A DNA stretch of 64,000 nucleotides from contig NZ_BNBO01000018.1 in NCBI RefSeq assembly GCF_014655955.1, positions 62,001 through 126,000 of the forward strand. The letters run 5' to 3'. The DNA is from Kitasatospora indigofera (GTDB taxonomy: Bacteria; Actinomycetota; Actinomycetes; Streptomycetales; Streptomycetaceae). Shown here piece after piece: positions 41,373 to 50,912 of this stretch. Each line of letters starts with the position of its first letter. The stretch's first letter is position 1. The position numbers and the translations under genes are program-made. The notes under the pieces were generated by a model. The model was not told the origin of the DNA, searched no databases, and worked only from the letters and a program-made list of their open reading frames with translations.

Positions 41373-44300
41373 CCACCAACCCCGCCAAACCGACAGGGAT
41401 AGCCGTCGTCGGCGTCGCCTGCCGCTACCCCGACGCCGACTCGCCGGACCAGCTCTGGCAGAACGTGCTCACCGGCCGCCGGGCGTTCCGCCGGCTGCCG
41501 GACGAGCGGATGCGGGCCGAGGACTACTACGACCCGGACCCGTCCGCGCCGGACAAGTTCTACTCCGCCAAGGCCGCGGTGATCGAGGGCTTCGAGTTCG
41601 ACCGGGTCAAGCACCGGGTCGCCGGCTCGACCTTCCGCGCCACCGACATGACGCACTGGCTGGCGCTCGACACCGCCGCCCGGGCCCTGGAGGACGCCGG
41701 GTTCCCGCTCGGCGCCGGTCTCGCCGACGCCAACACCGGCGTCATCATCGGCAACACCCTCACCGGCGAGTTCAGCCGGGCCAACCTGATGCGGCTGCGC
41801 TGGCCGTACGTGCGGCGCACGGTCGGCGCGGCCCTGCGCGAGCAGGGCTGGGACGACGCCTCGCTGGCCGGCTTCCTGGAGGGGCTGGAGGAGCGCTACA
41901 AGAGCCCGTTCCCGCCGATCGGCGAGGACACCCTGGCCGGCGGGCTCGCCAACACCATCGCCGGCCGGATCTGCAACCACTTCGACTTCAAGGGCGGCGG
42001 GTTCACCGTCGACGGCGCCTGCTCCTCCTCGCTGCTGTCGGTCGCCACCGCCTGCGACGCGCTGGTCGACGGGCGGCTGGACGTCGCGATCGTCGGCGGC
42101 GTGGACCTCAGCATCGACCCCTTCGAGGTGATCGGCTTCGCCAAGACCGGCGCGCTGGCCACCGGCGAGATGAAGGTCTACGACAAGGGCTCCAACGGCT
42201 TCTGGCCCGGCGAGGGCTGCGGCATGCTCGTCCTGATGCGCGACCAGGACGCGCGGGCCGAGGGGCGGTTCCGCTACGCGTCGATCGCCGGCTGGGGCTA
42301 CTCCTCGGACGGCAAGGGCGGCATCACCCGCCCCGAGGCCAGCGGGCACCGGCTCGCCCTCCAGCGGGCCTACGCCACGGCCGGGTTCGGCATCGAGACG
42401 GTCTCGTACTTCGAGGGCCACGGCACCGGGACCGCGGTCGGGGACGCCACCGAGCTGCGCGCCTTCACCGAGGCCCGCCGCGCGGCCGACCCGGACGCGC
42501 CGCCCGCCGCGATCAGCACCGTCAAGGGCAACTTCGGCCACACCAAGGCGGCGGCCGGCGTGGCCGGCCTGCTCAAGGCCATCCTCGCGGTGCGCCACCA
42601 GGTGATCCCCCCGGCCACCAGCCACCACGACCCGCACCCGGAGCTGACCGGCGAGCGGCCCGCCCTGCGGGTGCCCGACCAGGCCGAGCTGTGGCCGGCG
42701 GACGCGCCGATCCGGGCCGGCGTCTCCTCGATGGGCTTCGGCGGCATCAACGCGCACGTGGTGGTCGAGCACGCCGACGGGGTCCGCAAGACCGGCGTCG
42801 GGTCGACCACCCGCCGGCTCGTCGCCTCCCGGCAGGACGTCGAACTGCTGCTCCTGGACGCCGACGGGATGGCCGAGCTGCGCGGCAAGGTGGCCACCCT
42901 CGCGGGGCTCACCCCCCGGCTGTCCTTCGCCGAACTCGGCGACCTGGCCGCCACGCTGCAGGGCGACCTCGCCGACCGCCGGTTCCGTGCCGCCGTGGTC
43001 GTCGCCGACCCCGAGCAGGCGGAGCAGCGCTTCACCAAGCTGCTGTCCCTGCTGGACTCCGGCGCCCGCTCGGTGCTGGACCCGAACGGCGGGGTGTACC
43101 TCGGCAACGCCGGGACGGACCCGCGGATCGGCTTCCTCTTCCCCGGCCAGGGCGCCGGGCGACGGGGCGACGGCGGCGCGCTCCGCAAGCGCTTCGCCAC
43201 CGTGGACGAGCTGTACCGCACCCACGCCCAGCCCGCCGAGGGCGACCTGGTCGCCACCGCCGTGGCGCAGCCGCGGATCGTCACCGCCTCCGTCGCCGGG
43301 CTGCGGGTGCTGTCCGCCCTCGGCATCGAGGCCGTCGGCGCCGCCGGGCACAGCCTCGGCGAGGTGACCGCCCTGCACTGGGCCGGCGCCATGGACGAGG
43401 CCGCGCTGCTGCGGACCGCCGCCGCCCGCGGCCGGATCATGGCGGACGCCAGTGACGGCGGCGGGACGATGGCGGGCATCGCGGCCGAGGCCGCGCTGGT
43501 CGAACCGCTGCTGGCGGGCGAGCCGGTGGTGATCGCGGGCTACAACAGCCCCGCGCAGACCGTCGTCTCCGGGCCGGTCGCGGCGGTGGAGCGGGTCTGC
43601 GCCAAGGCCGCCGCCGCCGGACTCGGCACCGCCCGGATCAACGTGTCGCACGCCTTCCACTCGGAGGCGGTGGCCCCGGCCGCCGAGGGGCTCCGGGCCC
43701 ACCTGGCGACCGAGGCCTTCGCCCCGCTGACCGGTCGGATGCTCTCCACCGTCACCGGCGGCGAACTCCCGCCCGAGGTGGACGTGGTGGAGCTGCTCAC
43801 CCGGCAGGTGCTGGACCCGGTGCGCTTCGACGAGGCCGTCCGGGCGCTGGCCTCCGACGTCGACCTGCTGGTCGAGGTCGGCCCCGGGCGGGTGCTGCGC
43901 GGGCTGGCGGGCGAGATCGCGCCGTCGGTGCCGACCGTCTCGCTGGAGTCGGACAGCGCCTCGCTGGCCGGCCTGCTCGGCGCGGTGGCGGCGGCGTTCG
44001 CGCTGGGCGCGCCCGTCCGGCACGCGGAGCTGTTCCGCGACCGGTTCACCCGGCCGCTGCCGCTGGACAAGGAGTTCCGCTTCTTCGCCAGCCCCGCCGA
44101 GTCGGCCCCCGAGGGGGACTTCTCCTTCGCGGGCGTGCGGCGCGAGGCGCTGCCCGCGGCGCCGGCCGCCGTCGCCACGACGGCCGCCCCGGCCACGGCA
44201 ACGGCCACGGCCCCGGCCACCGCCGAGCCGGGCGCCGGCAGCCTGGAGGTGCTGCTGAAGCTGGCCGCCGACCGGGCCGAACTGCCCATCGAGGCGGTCA

Positions 44301-47251
44301 ACCCGGGCATCAACCCGCTGGACGAGCTGCACCTGAGCTCGATCACGGTCGGCCAGATCATGAACCAGGCGGCGCAGGAGCTCGGCATCTCCGCCCCGAT
44401 GGTCACCTCCGCCTTCGCGACCTCCACCCTGGGTGAACTCGCCGGGATGCTGGACGAGTTGGCCGAGACTGCGAACGGCAGCGAGGAGGCGCCGCGGATC
44501 GCGACCGGCGTCGCGCCCTGGGTCCGGGCGTTCGCCGTCGACCTCGTCCCGGCCCCGGCGGCGGCGCCGGCCCGGCCCGGGCAGACGCCCGGCCGGTGGC
44601 AGCTCTTCGCCCCGGAGCGGCACCCGCTGGCGGAGGCGCTGCGCCGTTCGCTGGACGCGGCCGGCCTGGGCGGCGGGGTGCTGCTCTGCCTGCCGCGGGA
44701 CTGCGGGCAGGAGCACGCGGCGCTGATGCTGAGCGCCGCGCGGGCCGCGCTGTCCACGGGCGGCGGCGGCCGGTTCGTCGCGGTCGGCGACCGCCGCGGT
44801 GCGGCGGGCCTGGCCAAGACCCTGCACCTGGAGGCCCCCGGGGTCACCACCACGCTGGTCACCCTGCCGCTGCCGGACGACCTGGCGGACGCCGCCGCGC
44901 GGGAGCTGAGCACGCGGATCGCCGCGGACGTCGCCGGGACCTCCGGCTTCGCCGAGATCCACTACGACCGGGAGGGCGTGCGCCGGGTCCCGGTGCTGCG
45001 GCCGCTGGCACCCGCCGCCGACGGGGCCGGACGCCCGGCGCTGGACGGCACCGACGTGCTGCTGGTGACCGGCGGCGGCAAGGGCATCACCGCCGAGTGC
45101 GCCCTGGAGCTCGCGCTCGACACCGGCGCCTCGATCGGCCTGCTGGGCCGCTCGGACCCGGCGCAGGACGCCGAGCTGGCGGCGAACCTGGAGCGGATGA
45201 CGGCCGCGGGCGTGGCGTTCCACTACGCGCGGGCCGACGTCACCTCCGCCGACGAGGTCAAGGACGCGGTCAGCGAGATCCGCACCGCGCTCGGGCCGGT
45301 CACCGCCGTGCTGCACGGCGCCGGCCGCAACGAGCCGCACGGCCTCGCCAACCTGGACGAGTCCTCGTTCCGGCGCACCCTGGCCACCAAGATCACCGGC
45401 CTGGAGAACGTGCTGGCCGCGACCGACCCGGCCTCGCTGCGGCTGCTGGTCACCTTCGGCTCCATCATCGGCCGGGCCGGCCTGCGCGGTGAGGCGGACT
45501 ACGCCACCGCCAACGACTGGCTCACCGACCTGACCCTGCGGGTGCAGGAGGACTATCCGGACTGCCGCTGCCTGGCCCTGGAGTGGTCGGTGTGGTCGGG
45601 GGCCGGGATGGGCGAGCGGCTCGGCGTGCTGGAGGCGCTGATCCGCGAGGGCATCGAGCCGATCCCGACCGAGCAGGGCGTCGCGCTGCTCAAGCAGCTG
45701 CTCGCCGACCCGGCCGCGCCCACCGCGATGGTCGTGATGGGCCGGGCCGGCGGCCTGCCCACGCTCGACCTCGGCCGGCGCGAACTGCCGCTGCTGCGCT
45801 TCCTGGAGCGGCCGCAGGCGTACTACCCGGGCATCGAGCTGGTGGCCGACGCGGACCTCTCCGCGGCCGGCGACCCCTACCTCTCCGACCACCTGCTCGA
45901 CGGGGACCTGCTCTTCCCCGCCGTGCTGGGCATGGAGGCGATGTCGCAGGCCGGCTCGGCCCTGCTCGGGCTGCCGGGCGTGCCGACGCTGGAGGACATG
46001 GAGTTCCTGCGGCCGATCGTCGTCCCGGTCGGGGGCACCACCACCGTGCGGGTCGCGGTGCTGGCCAAGGAGGCCGGGACCGTCCAGGCGGTGATCCGCA
46101 GCAGCGAGACCGGCTTCCTGGCGGACCACTTCCGGGCGACCCTGCGCTTCGGCGCCCCGGCTCCCGAGGACGCCGGCCCCCGGCCGGTCGCCGAGGACGC
46201 CCCGCGGGTGCCGCTGGACCCGGCCCGTGACCTCTACGGCCCGGTGCTCTTCCAGGGCGGACGCTTCCAGCGCCTGCTCGGCTACCGGGAGCTGGCCGCC
46301 AAGGGCTGCGTCGCGGAGATCGCCACCGCCTCGACCGCACCCTGGTTCGCCGGCTACCTGCCGGACGGCATGGTGCTGGCCGACCCGGGCACCCGGGACG
46401 CGCTGATGCACTCGATCCAGGCCTGCGTCCCGGACGCCACCCTGCTCCCGGTCAGCGTCCGGCGGCTGCACCTGGCCGCGCCGGCGAACGGGGCGACCGA
46501 CAAGCAGGTCACCCTGCACGCCGTCGAGCGCTCCCGCGACGGTGACACCTATCTGTACGACCTCGACGTGCGCGACCAGGCGGGCCTGCTGGTCGAGCGC
46601 TGGGAGGGCCTGGAGCTGCGGGCGGTGCGCAAGCAGGACGGCACCGGCCCCTGGCACCCCGCGCTGCTCGGCGGCTACCTGGAGCGCCGCGCCGAGACGC
46701 TGCTGGGCACGCCCCTGCGGGGGGTCGTCCTGCCGGACGGCTACCGGCCCGCGGAGGGCGTGGCGGAGCGGCGGGAGCGGACGGCGGCCGCCGTCGCCTG
46801 GGCGCTCGGGCAGCAGACGCCGGTGCGCTACCGCCCGGACGGCCGGCCGGAGATCGACGCCGGCCGGGTGTCCTCCTCGCACGGCGCGGGCGTCACCTTC
46901 ACGGTGCTCGGGGCGGGCCCGGTGGGCTGCGACGTGGAGCCCGTGACGGACCGCTCGGCGGCCGACTGGGCCGCACTGCTCGGCCCGGACGGCTTCGCCC
47001 TGGCCGAGCTGCTGGCCACCGAGCAGGGCGAGGAGCTCTCCCCCGCGGCGGCCCGGGTCTGGGGCGCGACCGAGTGCCTGCGCAAGAACGGCCGTGCGCT
47101 GGCCGGCCTGACGCTGGCCGAGGCGCCGGACGTGCCGGAGCGCTGGGTGATGCTGCGGTCCGGCCAGGCGCTGATCGCGACCTTCCCGACGGCCCTGCAC
47201 GGGGTCGACGTGCCGGTGATGTTCGCCCTGATGTCGGAAAGCGAGGACTGA
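41369..47251 (+). CDS. pksE: Iterative enediyne polyketide synthase (PksE)
   Basis: A 1960-residue type I iterative PKS with the enediyne order KS-AT-ACP-KR-DH-PPTase. KS: Cys218 in VDGACSSSL, His351 in EGHGTGT, His391 in GNFGHTKAAAG. AT: Ser662 in GHSLGE (about 560-880). ACP: DELHLSSITVGQI with the likely phosphopantetheine Ser991. KR: VTGGGKGITAECALELA near 1232 and Tyr1378 in GEADYATAND. DH: His1508 in YLSDHLLDGDLLFPAVLGME. C-terminal Sfp-like PPTase: VGCDVEPV near 1850 and WGATECLRKNG, so the enzyme activates its own ACP. Known homologues make a linear conjugated polyene, the precursor common to 9- and 10-membered enediynes. There is no ER domain. The start overlaps the UnbU stop; the thioesterase follows after two bases. 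Confidence 0.97.
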   Translation: MTTNPAKPTGIAVVGVACRYPDADSPDQLWQNVLTGRRAFRRLPDERMRAEDYYDPDPSAPDKFYSAKAAVIEGFEFDRVKHRVAGSTFRATDMTHWLALDTAARALEDAGFPLGAGLADANTGVIIGNTLTGEFSRANLMRLRWPYVRRTVGAALREQGWDDASLAGFLEGLEERYKSPFPPIGEDTLAGGLANTIAGRICNHFDFKGGGFTVDGACSSSLLSVATACDALVDGRLDVAIVGGVDLSIDPFEVIGFAKTGALATGEMKVYDKGSNGFWPGEGCGMLVLMRDQDARAEGRFRYASIAGWGYSSDGKGGITRPEASGHRLALQRAYATAGFGIETVSYFEGHGTGTAVGDATELRAFTEARRAADPDAPPAAISTVKGNFGHTKAAAGVAGLLKAILAVRHQVIPPATSHHDPHPELTGERPALRVPDQAELWPADAPIRAGVSSMGFGGINAHVVVEHADGVRKTGVGSTTRRLVASRQDVELLLLDADGMAELRGKVATLAGLTPRLSFAELGDLAATLQGDLADRRFRAAVVVADPEQAEQRFTKLLSLLDSGARSVLDPNGGVYLGNAGTDPRIGFLFPGQGAGRRGDGGALRKRFATVDELYRTHAQPAEGDLVATAVAQPRIVTASVAGLRVLSALGIEAVGAAGHSLGEVTALHWAGAMDEAALLRTAAARGRIMADASDGGGTMAGIAAEAALVEPLLAGEPVVIAGYNSPAQTVVSGPVAAVERVCAKAAAAGLGTARINVSHAFHSEAVAPAAEGLRAHLATEAFAPLTGRMLSTVTGGELPPEVDVVELLTRQVLDPVRFDEAVRALASDVDLLVEVGPGRVLRGLAGEIAPSVPTVSLESDSASLAGLLGAVAAAFALGAPVRHAELFRDRFTRPLPLDKEFRFFASPAESAPEGDFSFAGVRREALPAAPAAVATTAAPATATATAPATAEPGAGSLEVLLKLAADRAELPIEAVNPGINPLDELHLSSITVGQIMNQAAQELGISAPMVTSAFATSTLGELAGMLDELAETANGSEEAPRIATGVAPWVRAFAVDLVPAPAAAPARPGQTPGRWQLFAPERHPLAEALRRSLDAAGLGGGVLLCLPRDCGQEHAALMLSAARAALSTGGGGRFVAVGDRRGAAGLAKTLHLEAPGVTTTLVTLPLPDDLADAAARELSTRIAADVAGTSGFAEIHYDREGVRRVPVLRPLAPAADGAGRPALDGTDVLLVTGGGKGITAECALELALDTGASIGLLGRSDPAQDAELAANLERMTAAGVAFHYARADVTSADEVKDAVSEIRTALGPVTAVLHGAGRNEPHGLANLDESSFRRTLATKITGLENVLAATDPASLRLLVTFGSIIGRAGLRGEADYATANDWLTDLTLRVQEDYPDCRCLALEWSVWSGAGMGERLGVLEALIREGIEPIPTEQGVALLKQLLADPAAPTAMVVMGRAGGLPTLDLGRRELPLLRFLERPQAYYPGIELVADADLSAAGDPYLSDHLLDGDLLFPAVLGMEAMSQAGSALLGLPGVPTLEDMEFLRPIVVPVGGTTTVRVAVLAKEAGTVQAVIRSSETGFLADHFRATLRFGAPAPEDAGPRPVAEDAPRVPLDPARDLYGPVLFQGGRFQRLLGYRELAAKGCVAEIATASTAPWFAGYLPDGMVLADPGTRDALMHSIQACVPDATLLPVSVRRLHLAAPANGATDKQVTLHAVERSRDGDTYLYDLDVRDQAGLLVERWEGLELRAVRKQDGTGPWHPALLGGYLERRAETLLGTPLRGVVLPDGYRPAEGVAERRERTAAAVAWALGQQTPVRYRPDGRPEIDAGRVSSSHGAGVTFTVLGAGPVGCDVEPVTDRSAADWAALLGPDGFALAELLATEQGEELSPAAARVWGATECLRKNGRALAGLTLAEAPDVPERWVMLRSGQALIATFPTALHGVDVPVMFALMSESED

Positions 47252-47253
47252 GC

Positions 47254-47742
47254 ATGCAGCCGTTCTACGAGTACCGCCACCTCGTCGGTTTCGAGGAGAC
47301 CAACCTGGTCGGCAATGTGTACTACGTCAACTACCTGCGCTGGCAGGGACGTTGCCGGGAGATGTTCCTGCGGGAGCTGGCCCCCGAGGTGCTGGCGGAC
47401 ATCCGCGACGACCTGAAGCTGTTCACCCTCAAGGTGGACTGCGAGTTCTTCGCGGAGATCACCGCCTTCGACGAGCTGTCGATCCGGATGCGGCTGCAGG
47501 ACCTCACCCAGACCCAGATCGGCTTCGCCTTCGACTACGTCCGGCTGCCCGCCGGCGGCGGCGAGGAGCTGGTCGCCCGGGGTCAGCAGCGGGTCGCGTG
47601 CATGCGCGGGCCGAACAACGACACCCGGCCGACCAGGGTCCCGGAGCAGCTGCGCCTTGCCCTGGAGCCGTTCGCGGCGGTGCCGGCCGGCGCCGCCGCA
47701 CGGGCCGCCGGGCAGCCCGTCCCCGTCCCGAGCGAGGCGTAG
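47254..47742 (+). CDS. Enediyne hotdog thioesterase (TEBC/E10)
   Basis: A 162-residue single hotdog-fold thioesterase. The family core is at residues 11-40, VGFEETNLVGNVYYVNYLRW then QGRCREMFLRE, with the Asn and Arg/Glu that replace a nucleophile in this class; VDCEFFAEITAFDELSIRMRL forms the central strands. It hydrolyses the polyene from the PKS ACP. It begins two bases after the PKS stop and ends three bases before the flavin reductase gene. Confidence 0.95.
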   Translation: MQPFYEYRHLVGFEETNLVGNVYYVNYLRWQGRCREMFLRELAPEVLADIRDDLKLFTLKVDCEFFAEITAFDELSIRMRLQDLTQTQIGFAFDYVRLPAGGGEELVARGQQRVACMRGPNNDTRPTRVPEQLRLALEPFAAVPAGAAARAAGQPVPVPSEA

Positions 47743-47745
47743 CCG

Positions 47746-48300
47746 ATGACCTCGACCGACAGACTGCCCGCGGGCGGCCCCCCGGCCGCCCGGCCCGGCC
47801 GGCACCCGCGCCCCGCCCACGACCGGGGCGAACTGCGCGGCGTGCTGGGGAGGTTCGCCACCGGGGTCACCGTGCTCACGGCCGGCCGGACCGCCCCCCG
47901 GGGGATGACCGCCAACTCGTTCACCTCGGTCTCGCTGGACCCGGCGGTGATCCTGGTCTGCGTGCTGCGGACCGCCGCCGTGCACGAGACCATCCTGGCC
48001 GAGCAGGCCTTCGCCGTCTCGGTGCTCTCGGGCACCCAGGAGAAGGCGGCCCGGCACTTCGCGGACCGCCACCGGCCCCGCGGCGCCCAGGAGTTCGAGG
48101 CCGTGGAGACGGTCCCCGGCCGGTTCACCGGGGCACCCGTGCTGGTCGGGGCGCAGGCCTGGCTGGAGTGCGAGCTGACCGCCGAGTACGACGGCGGCGA
48201 CCACTCGATCTTCCTCGGCTCGGTGCTGGACATCGGCCGCGGGCCGGCCGACGACCCGCTGCTCTACTTCGCGGGCGGCTTCCACCGGTTGGACGACTGA
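47746..48300 (+). CDS. Flavin reductase (two-component monooxygenase partner)
   Basis: A 184-residue protein of the FMN-binding flavin reductase fold: RGVLGRFATGVTVLTAGRTA, GMTANSFTSVSLDPAVILVCV near residues 53-73, VSVLSGTQEKAARHFA, LVGAQAWLECELTAEYDGGDHSIFLGSV. It supplies reduced FAD/FMN to an oxygenase; enediyne clusters commonly encode one. No flavin-dependent oxygenase is visible here, so its partner may lie outside the window or be a different oxidase. It ends at a strong terminator. Confidence 0.92.
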   Translation: MTSTDRLPAGGPPAARPGRHPRPAHDRGELRGVLGRFATGVTVLTAGRTAPRGMTANSFTSVSLDPAVILVCVLRTAAVHETILAEQAFAVSVLSGTQEKAARHFADRHRPRGAQEFEAVETVPGRFTGAPVLVGAQAWLECELTAEYDGGDHSIFLGSVLDIGRGPADDPLLYFAGGFHRLDD

Positions 48301-48316
48301 CCGACCGCCCCGCCCC

Positions 48317-48360
48317 TGAAGGAGCCCCCCGGCCGTGCACCCGGCCGGGGGGCTCCTTCA
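48317..48360. terminator. Bidirectional terminator after the PKS operon
   Basis: An 18-base perfect stem (48317-48334 with 48343-48360, TGAAGGAGCCCCCCGGCC) closes an 8-base loop between convergent genes. Confidence 0.85.
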
Positions 48361-48374
48361 TGGGCGGGACCGGG

Positions 48375-49748
48375 TCAGTCGACCGGGTGCACGGTCATCG
48401 GCAGACCGCCCTGGACCCGCAGGGTCAGCATCGGCTCCGGCCGGACCACGTGGCCCGGGGCCTTCGCCAGCTTCAGCTCACGGACGACGGCCGCGATCAC
48501 CACCGTCGCCTCCAGCAGACCCAGGCTGCTGCCCACGCAGTAGCGCGGGCCGGCGCCGAACGGGATGTAGCTGTACCGGTGCCGGCCGCCCGCGCGGTCC
48601 GGCGCGAACCGCTCCGGGTCGAAGCGGTCCGGCGCCTCCCAGAACTCGGGGTGGCGGTGCAGCGTGTACGGGCAGATCAGCACCTCGGCGCCGGCCGGCA
48701 CGTGGAACCCGCCGATCTCGTCCTCCTGCTGCGCCTTGCGGGGCAGGATCCAGACCGGCGGGTGGAGCCGCATCACCTCCTCCAGCACCATCGAGGTGTA
48801 GGTCAGCCGGTGCAGGTCCTCGGGGGTCGGCTGGCGGTCCCCCAGCACGCTCACCACCTCGTCGTGCACCTTCTGCCACACCAGCGGGTGCTGGTCGAGC
48901 TCGGTGAAGGTCCAGCTGAGGGTGGAGGCGGTGGTCTCGTGCCCGGCCAGCAGCAGGGTCACCAGCTCGTCGCGCATCCGCTGCCGGCGGACGGCCTCGT
49001 CCGGTTCGGCGGCGGTCGCCTCGATCAGGCGGGAGAGCACGTCGTCGCCGTCCTCGCCGGGGTTGGCGGCGCGTTCGGCGGCCAGCGCCGCCGTGATCCG
49101 CTCCAGGTCGGCCCGGGCCCGGCGGAACTTGCGCTGCTGGGGCAGCGGCAGCCAGGACGGGACGGCGCTGAGCGACATCATCTCGAAGATCGCCTGGTCC
49201 TGGACGACCTCGAAGGACTCCCCGATGGACTCGTAGGCGCCCAGGTCCGCGTCGAGCAGGGTGCGGCCGAGGATGCCCAGGGTGAGCCCGGTCATCTCCT
49301 CCCGGATGTCGACCGGGCCGGTGCCGGCGCGGGCCCGCAGCCGGGCGACCAGCTTGGCCGCCTCCTCCGCGATCACCCCGGTCTGCCGGTTGATCCGGCG
49401 CGGCTGGAAGACCGGCTGGATGACCTTGCGCTGGGTGCGCCACAGCTCACCCTCGCTGGTCAGCAGCCCGTCGCCGAGCGCCCGGCGGGCGTGCACCAGG
49501 CCGATCCCCTTGTGGTAGTTGGCCGCGTTGTCGGCCAGCACCCGCTTGGCGTGGTCCGGGTGGTTGAAGAAGAACAGCGTCTTCGGGCCCAGCGGCAGCC
49601 GGACGGCGTCGCCGTAGCGCAGCGCCGCCGAGGTCATCACGGTGAGCCGGTCGCGCGCCATGCTGGCCAGCAGGGCCGGGGCCCGGCGGGCCGGCGGGCC
49701 GGGCGGGAGCCGCCGGGCCCGGGTGCGCGCGGCGTCGGGGGCGCTCAT
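48375..49748 (-). CDS. Cytochrome P450 of the enediyne cluster
   Basis: A 457-residue P450 of the CYP102/CYP4-like (E-class-like) type, longer than most bacterial P450s. I-helix LLLAGHETTASTLSW near 256-270, ExxR EEVMRLHPP near 310, haem loop FGAGPRYCVGSSLGL with Cys near 404. Its ATG at 49748 overlaps the stop of UnbL (ATGA). In enediyne pathways such P450s oxidise the polyene core or its appendages. Confidence 0.93.
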   Translation of the reverse strand: MSAPDAARTRARRLPPGPPARRAPALLASMARDRLTVMTSAALRYGDAVRLPLGPKTLFFFNHPDHAKRVLADNAANYHKGIGLVHARRALGDGLLTSEGELWRTQRKVIQPVFQPRRINRQTGVIAEEAAKLVARLRARAGTGPVDIREEMTGLTLGILGRTLLDADLGAYESIGESFEVVQDQAIFEMMSLSAVPSWLPLPQQRKFRRARADLERITAALAAERAANPGEDGDDVLSRLIEATAAEPDEAVRRQRMRDELVTLLLAGHETTASTLSWTFTELDQHPLVWQKVHDEVVSVLGDRQPTPEDLHRLTYTSMVLEEVMRLHPPVWILPRKAQQEDEIGGFHVPAGAEVLICPYTLHRHPEFWEAPDRFDPERFAPDRAGGRHRYSYIPFGAGPRYCVGSSLGLLEATVVIAAVVRELKLAKAPGHVVRPEPMLTLRVQGGLPMTVHPVD

Positions 49749-50725
49749 GCGACCACGTCGCCCTGGGCGACCAGCTGTTCGGCGATCCGCCGGCGCCACA
49801 CCTCGTACGCGGGCACCGCGCCGTCCACCACCGGGACGGGCCGGGCCTTGTCGCACAGCGCGGCCGCCTGCTGCGGCGTCAGGTCGCAGAAGAACCGCGC
49901 CGCGAGTTCGGTGTGCGGGGTGACCAGGCCGGCCTCCACCCGCGCGGTGGCGGCGAAGGCGGAGGCCTGGGCGACCTGCGGGCGGTGCCGGCCGGCCCGC
50001 CGCAGGAAGACCTGCAGCTCGGACTCGTCGCCGCCGCCCGCGTACGTCGCGGCCAGCCCGGCGCCGCTGTAGAGGTCCTGCCGGCGGGACTCGGGGAACC
50101 GGTCGATCAGGTCGGCCACCACGTCGGGGGCGGAGCCGCCGACGAACCACATGGCGCGGCCGATGCCCTGGTCGAGCGCACGGTCCGAGTAGCCGGCCGG
50201 GCCGCCCTTCGGCCACGGGAAGCCGCGCTCCTGGTAGTGCTCGTGCACGTACTTGCGGGTGTGGAAGTACGCCTGGTGGAACCCGTAGCCGTCCAGCACC
50301 AGCCAGCGCAGCAGCGGGTCCGGCGGGCTGACCGCCGCCCACCGGAACCGCGGCAGCCGGGCCATCGCCCAGCCCACGCCGACGTAGACCATGTAGCTGT
50401 GGTGGCGGCCGCGGCCGGCGAGCAGGTCGGCCACCTTGCGGCCGTTGCCGAGGCCGAGGCCGTCCAGCATCGCGGCGCCCATTCCGGCGCCCTCGTAGGC
50501 GAATCCCCGGAATTGCTCGGGAATCCCCTCCAACCGGGTCTCGGCGTCGGCGACCGTCCGCGCCTCCATCACGTAGGCGTAGCCGGTGAGAAAGGTCGCG
50601 CCGACCGTCTCCAGGAGGTCCCTGGATTCCGCGCTCTTCTCGTGGAAGCCCCGCTTGGAAAGCAGTGTTTCCGAATGATCTGGGGTCAGAATGCGGCGCC
50701 TGAGCGCACGCCAGGAACCCGTCAT
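49745..50725 (-). CDS. unbL: Enediyne biosynthesis protein UnbL (DUF1702)
   Basis: A 326-residue soluble, mostly helical protein of the DUF1702 family, the UNBL member of the enediyne cassette: start LRRRILTPDHSETLLSKRGF, VGATFLTGYAYVMEART, FRGFAYEGAGMGAAMLDGL, GVGWAMARLPRFRW, LVLDGYGFHQAYFHTRKYV and FVGGSAPDVVADLI. The start at 50725 has GGAGG seven bases upstream. It is divergent from the membrane-protein gene and coupled to the P450. No catalytic activity has been assigned to this family. Confidence 0.92.
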   Translation of the reverse strand: MTGSWRALRRRILTPDHSETLLSKRGFHEKSAESRDLLETVGATFLTGYAYVMEARTVADAETRLEGIPEQFRGFAYEGAGMGAAMLDGLGLGNGRKVADLLAGRGRHHSYMVYVGVGWAMARLPRFRWAAVSPPDPLLRWLVLDGYGFHQAYFHTRKYVHEHYQERGFPWPKGGPAGYSDRALDQGIGRAMWFVGGSAPDVVADLIDRFPESRRQDLYSGAGLAATYAGGGDESELQVFLRRAGRHRPQVAQASAFAATARVEAGLVTPHTELAARFFCDLTPQQAAALCDKARPVPVVDGAVPAYEVWRRRIAEQLVAQGDVVA

Positions 50726-50912
50726 GTTTTTTCCTCCGGGGATCGGAGCTGCTATTGGGCGCAGCTCTCCAACCGAAATCCTTGCGGTCCGCCCGAAGGG
50801 CCGTCTACTTCGAACGTGCCCAGCCGAGAGCACGACGGAAGAAGCCGCGGCGGCTCCGGCCCCCCCAGAATCAAGCCGTCCCGCACCGCCCCTCCAGAGG
50901 AAGAACACCTAC
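50726..50912. promoter_or_regulatory. Divergent promoter region between UnbL and membrane-protein gene
   Basis: A 187-base gap with no gene. It is less GC-rich near the UnbL side; no clear consensus -10/-35 pair is seen. Confidence 0.3.

Noticed and set aside
41201..47200. A ~2000-codon open frame antisense to the PKS gene
   Set aside because: It has no domain pattern, whereas the plus strand shows KS, AT, ACP, KR, DH and PPTase motifs.
41369..47251. A modular type I PKS
   Set aside because: A single module with a C-terminal PPTase, the ACP between AT and KR, and Unb neighbours are specific for the iterative enediyne class.
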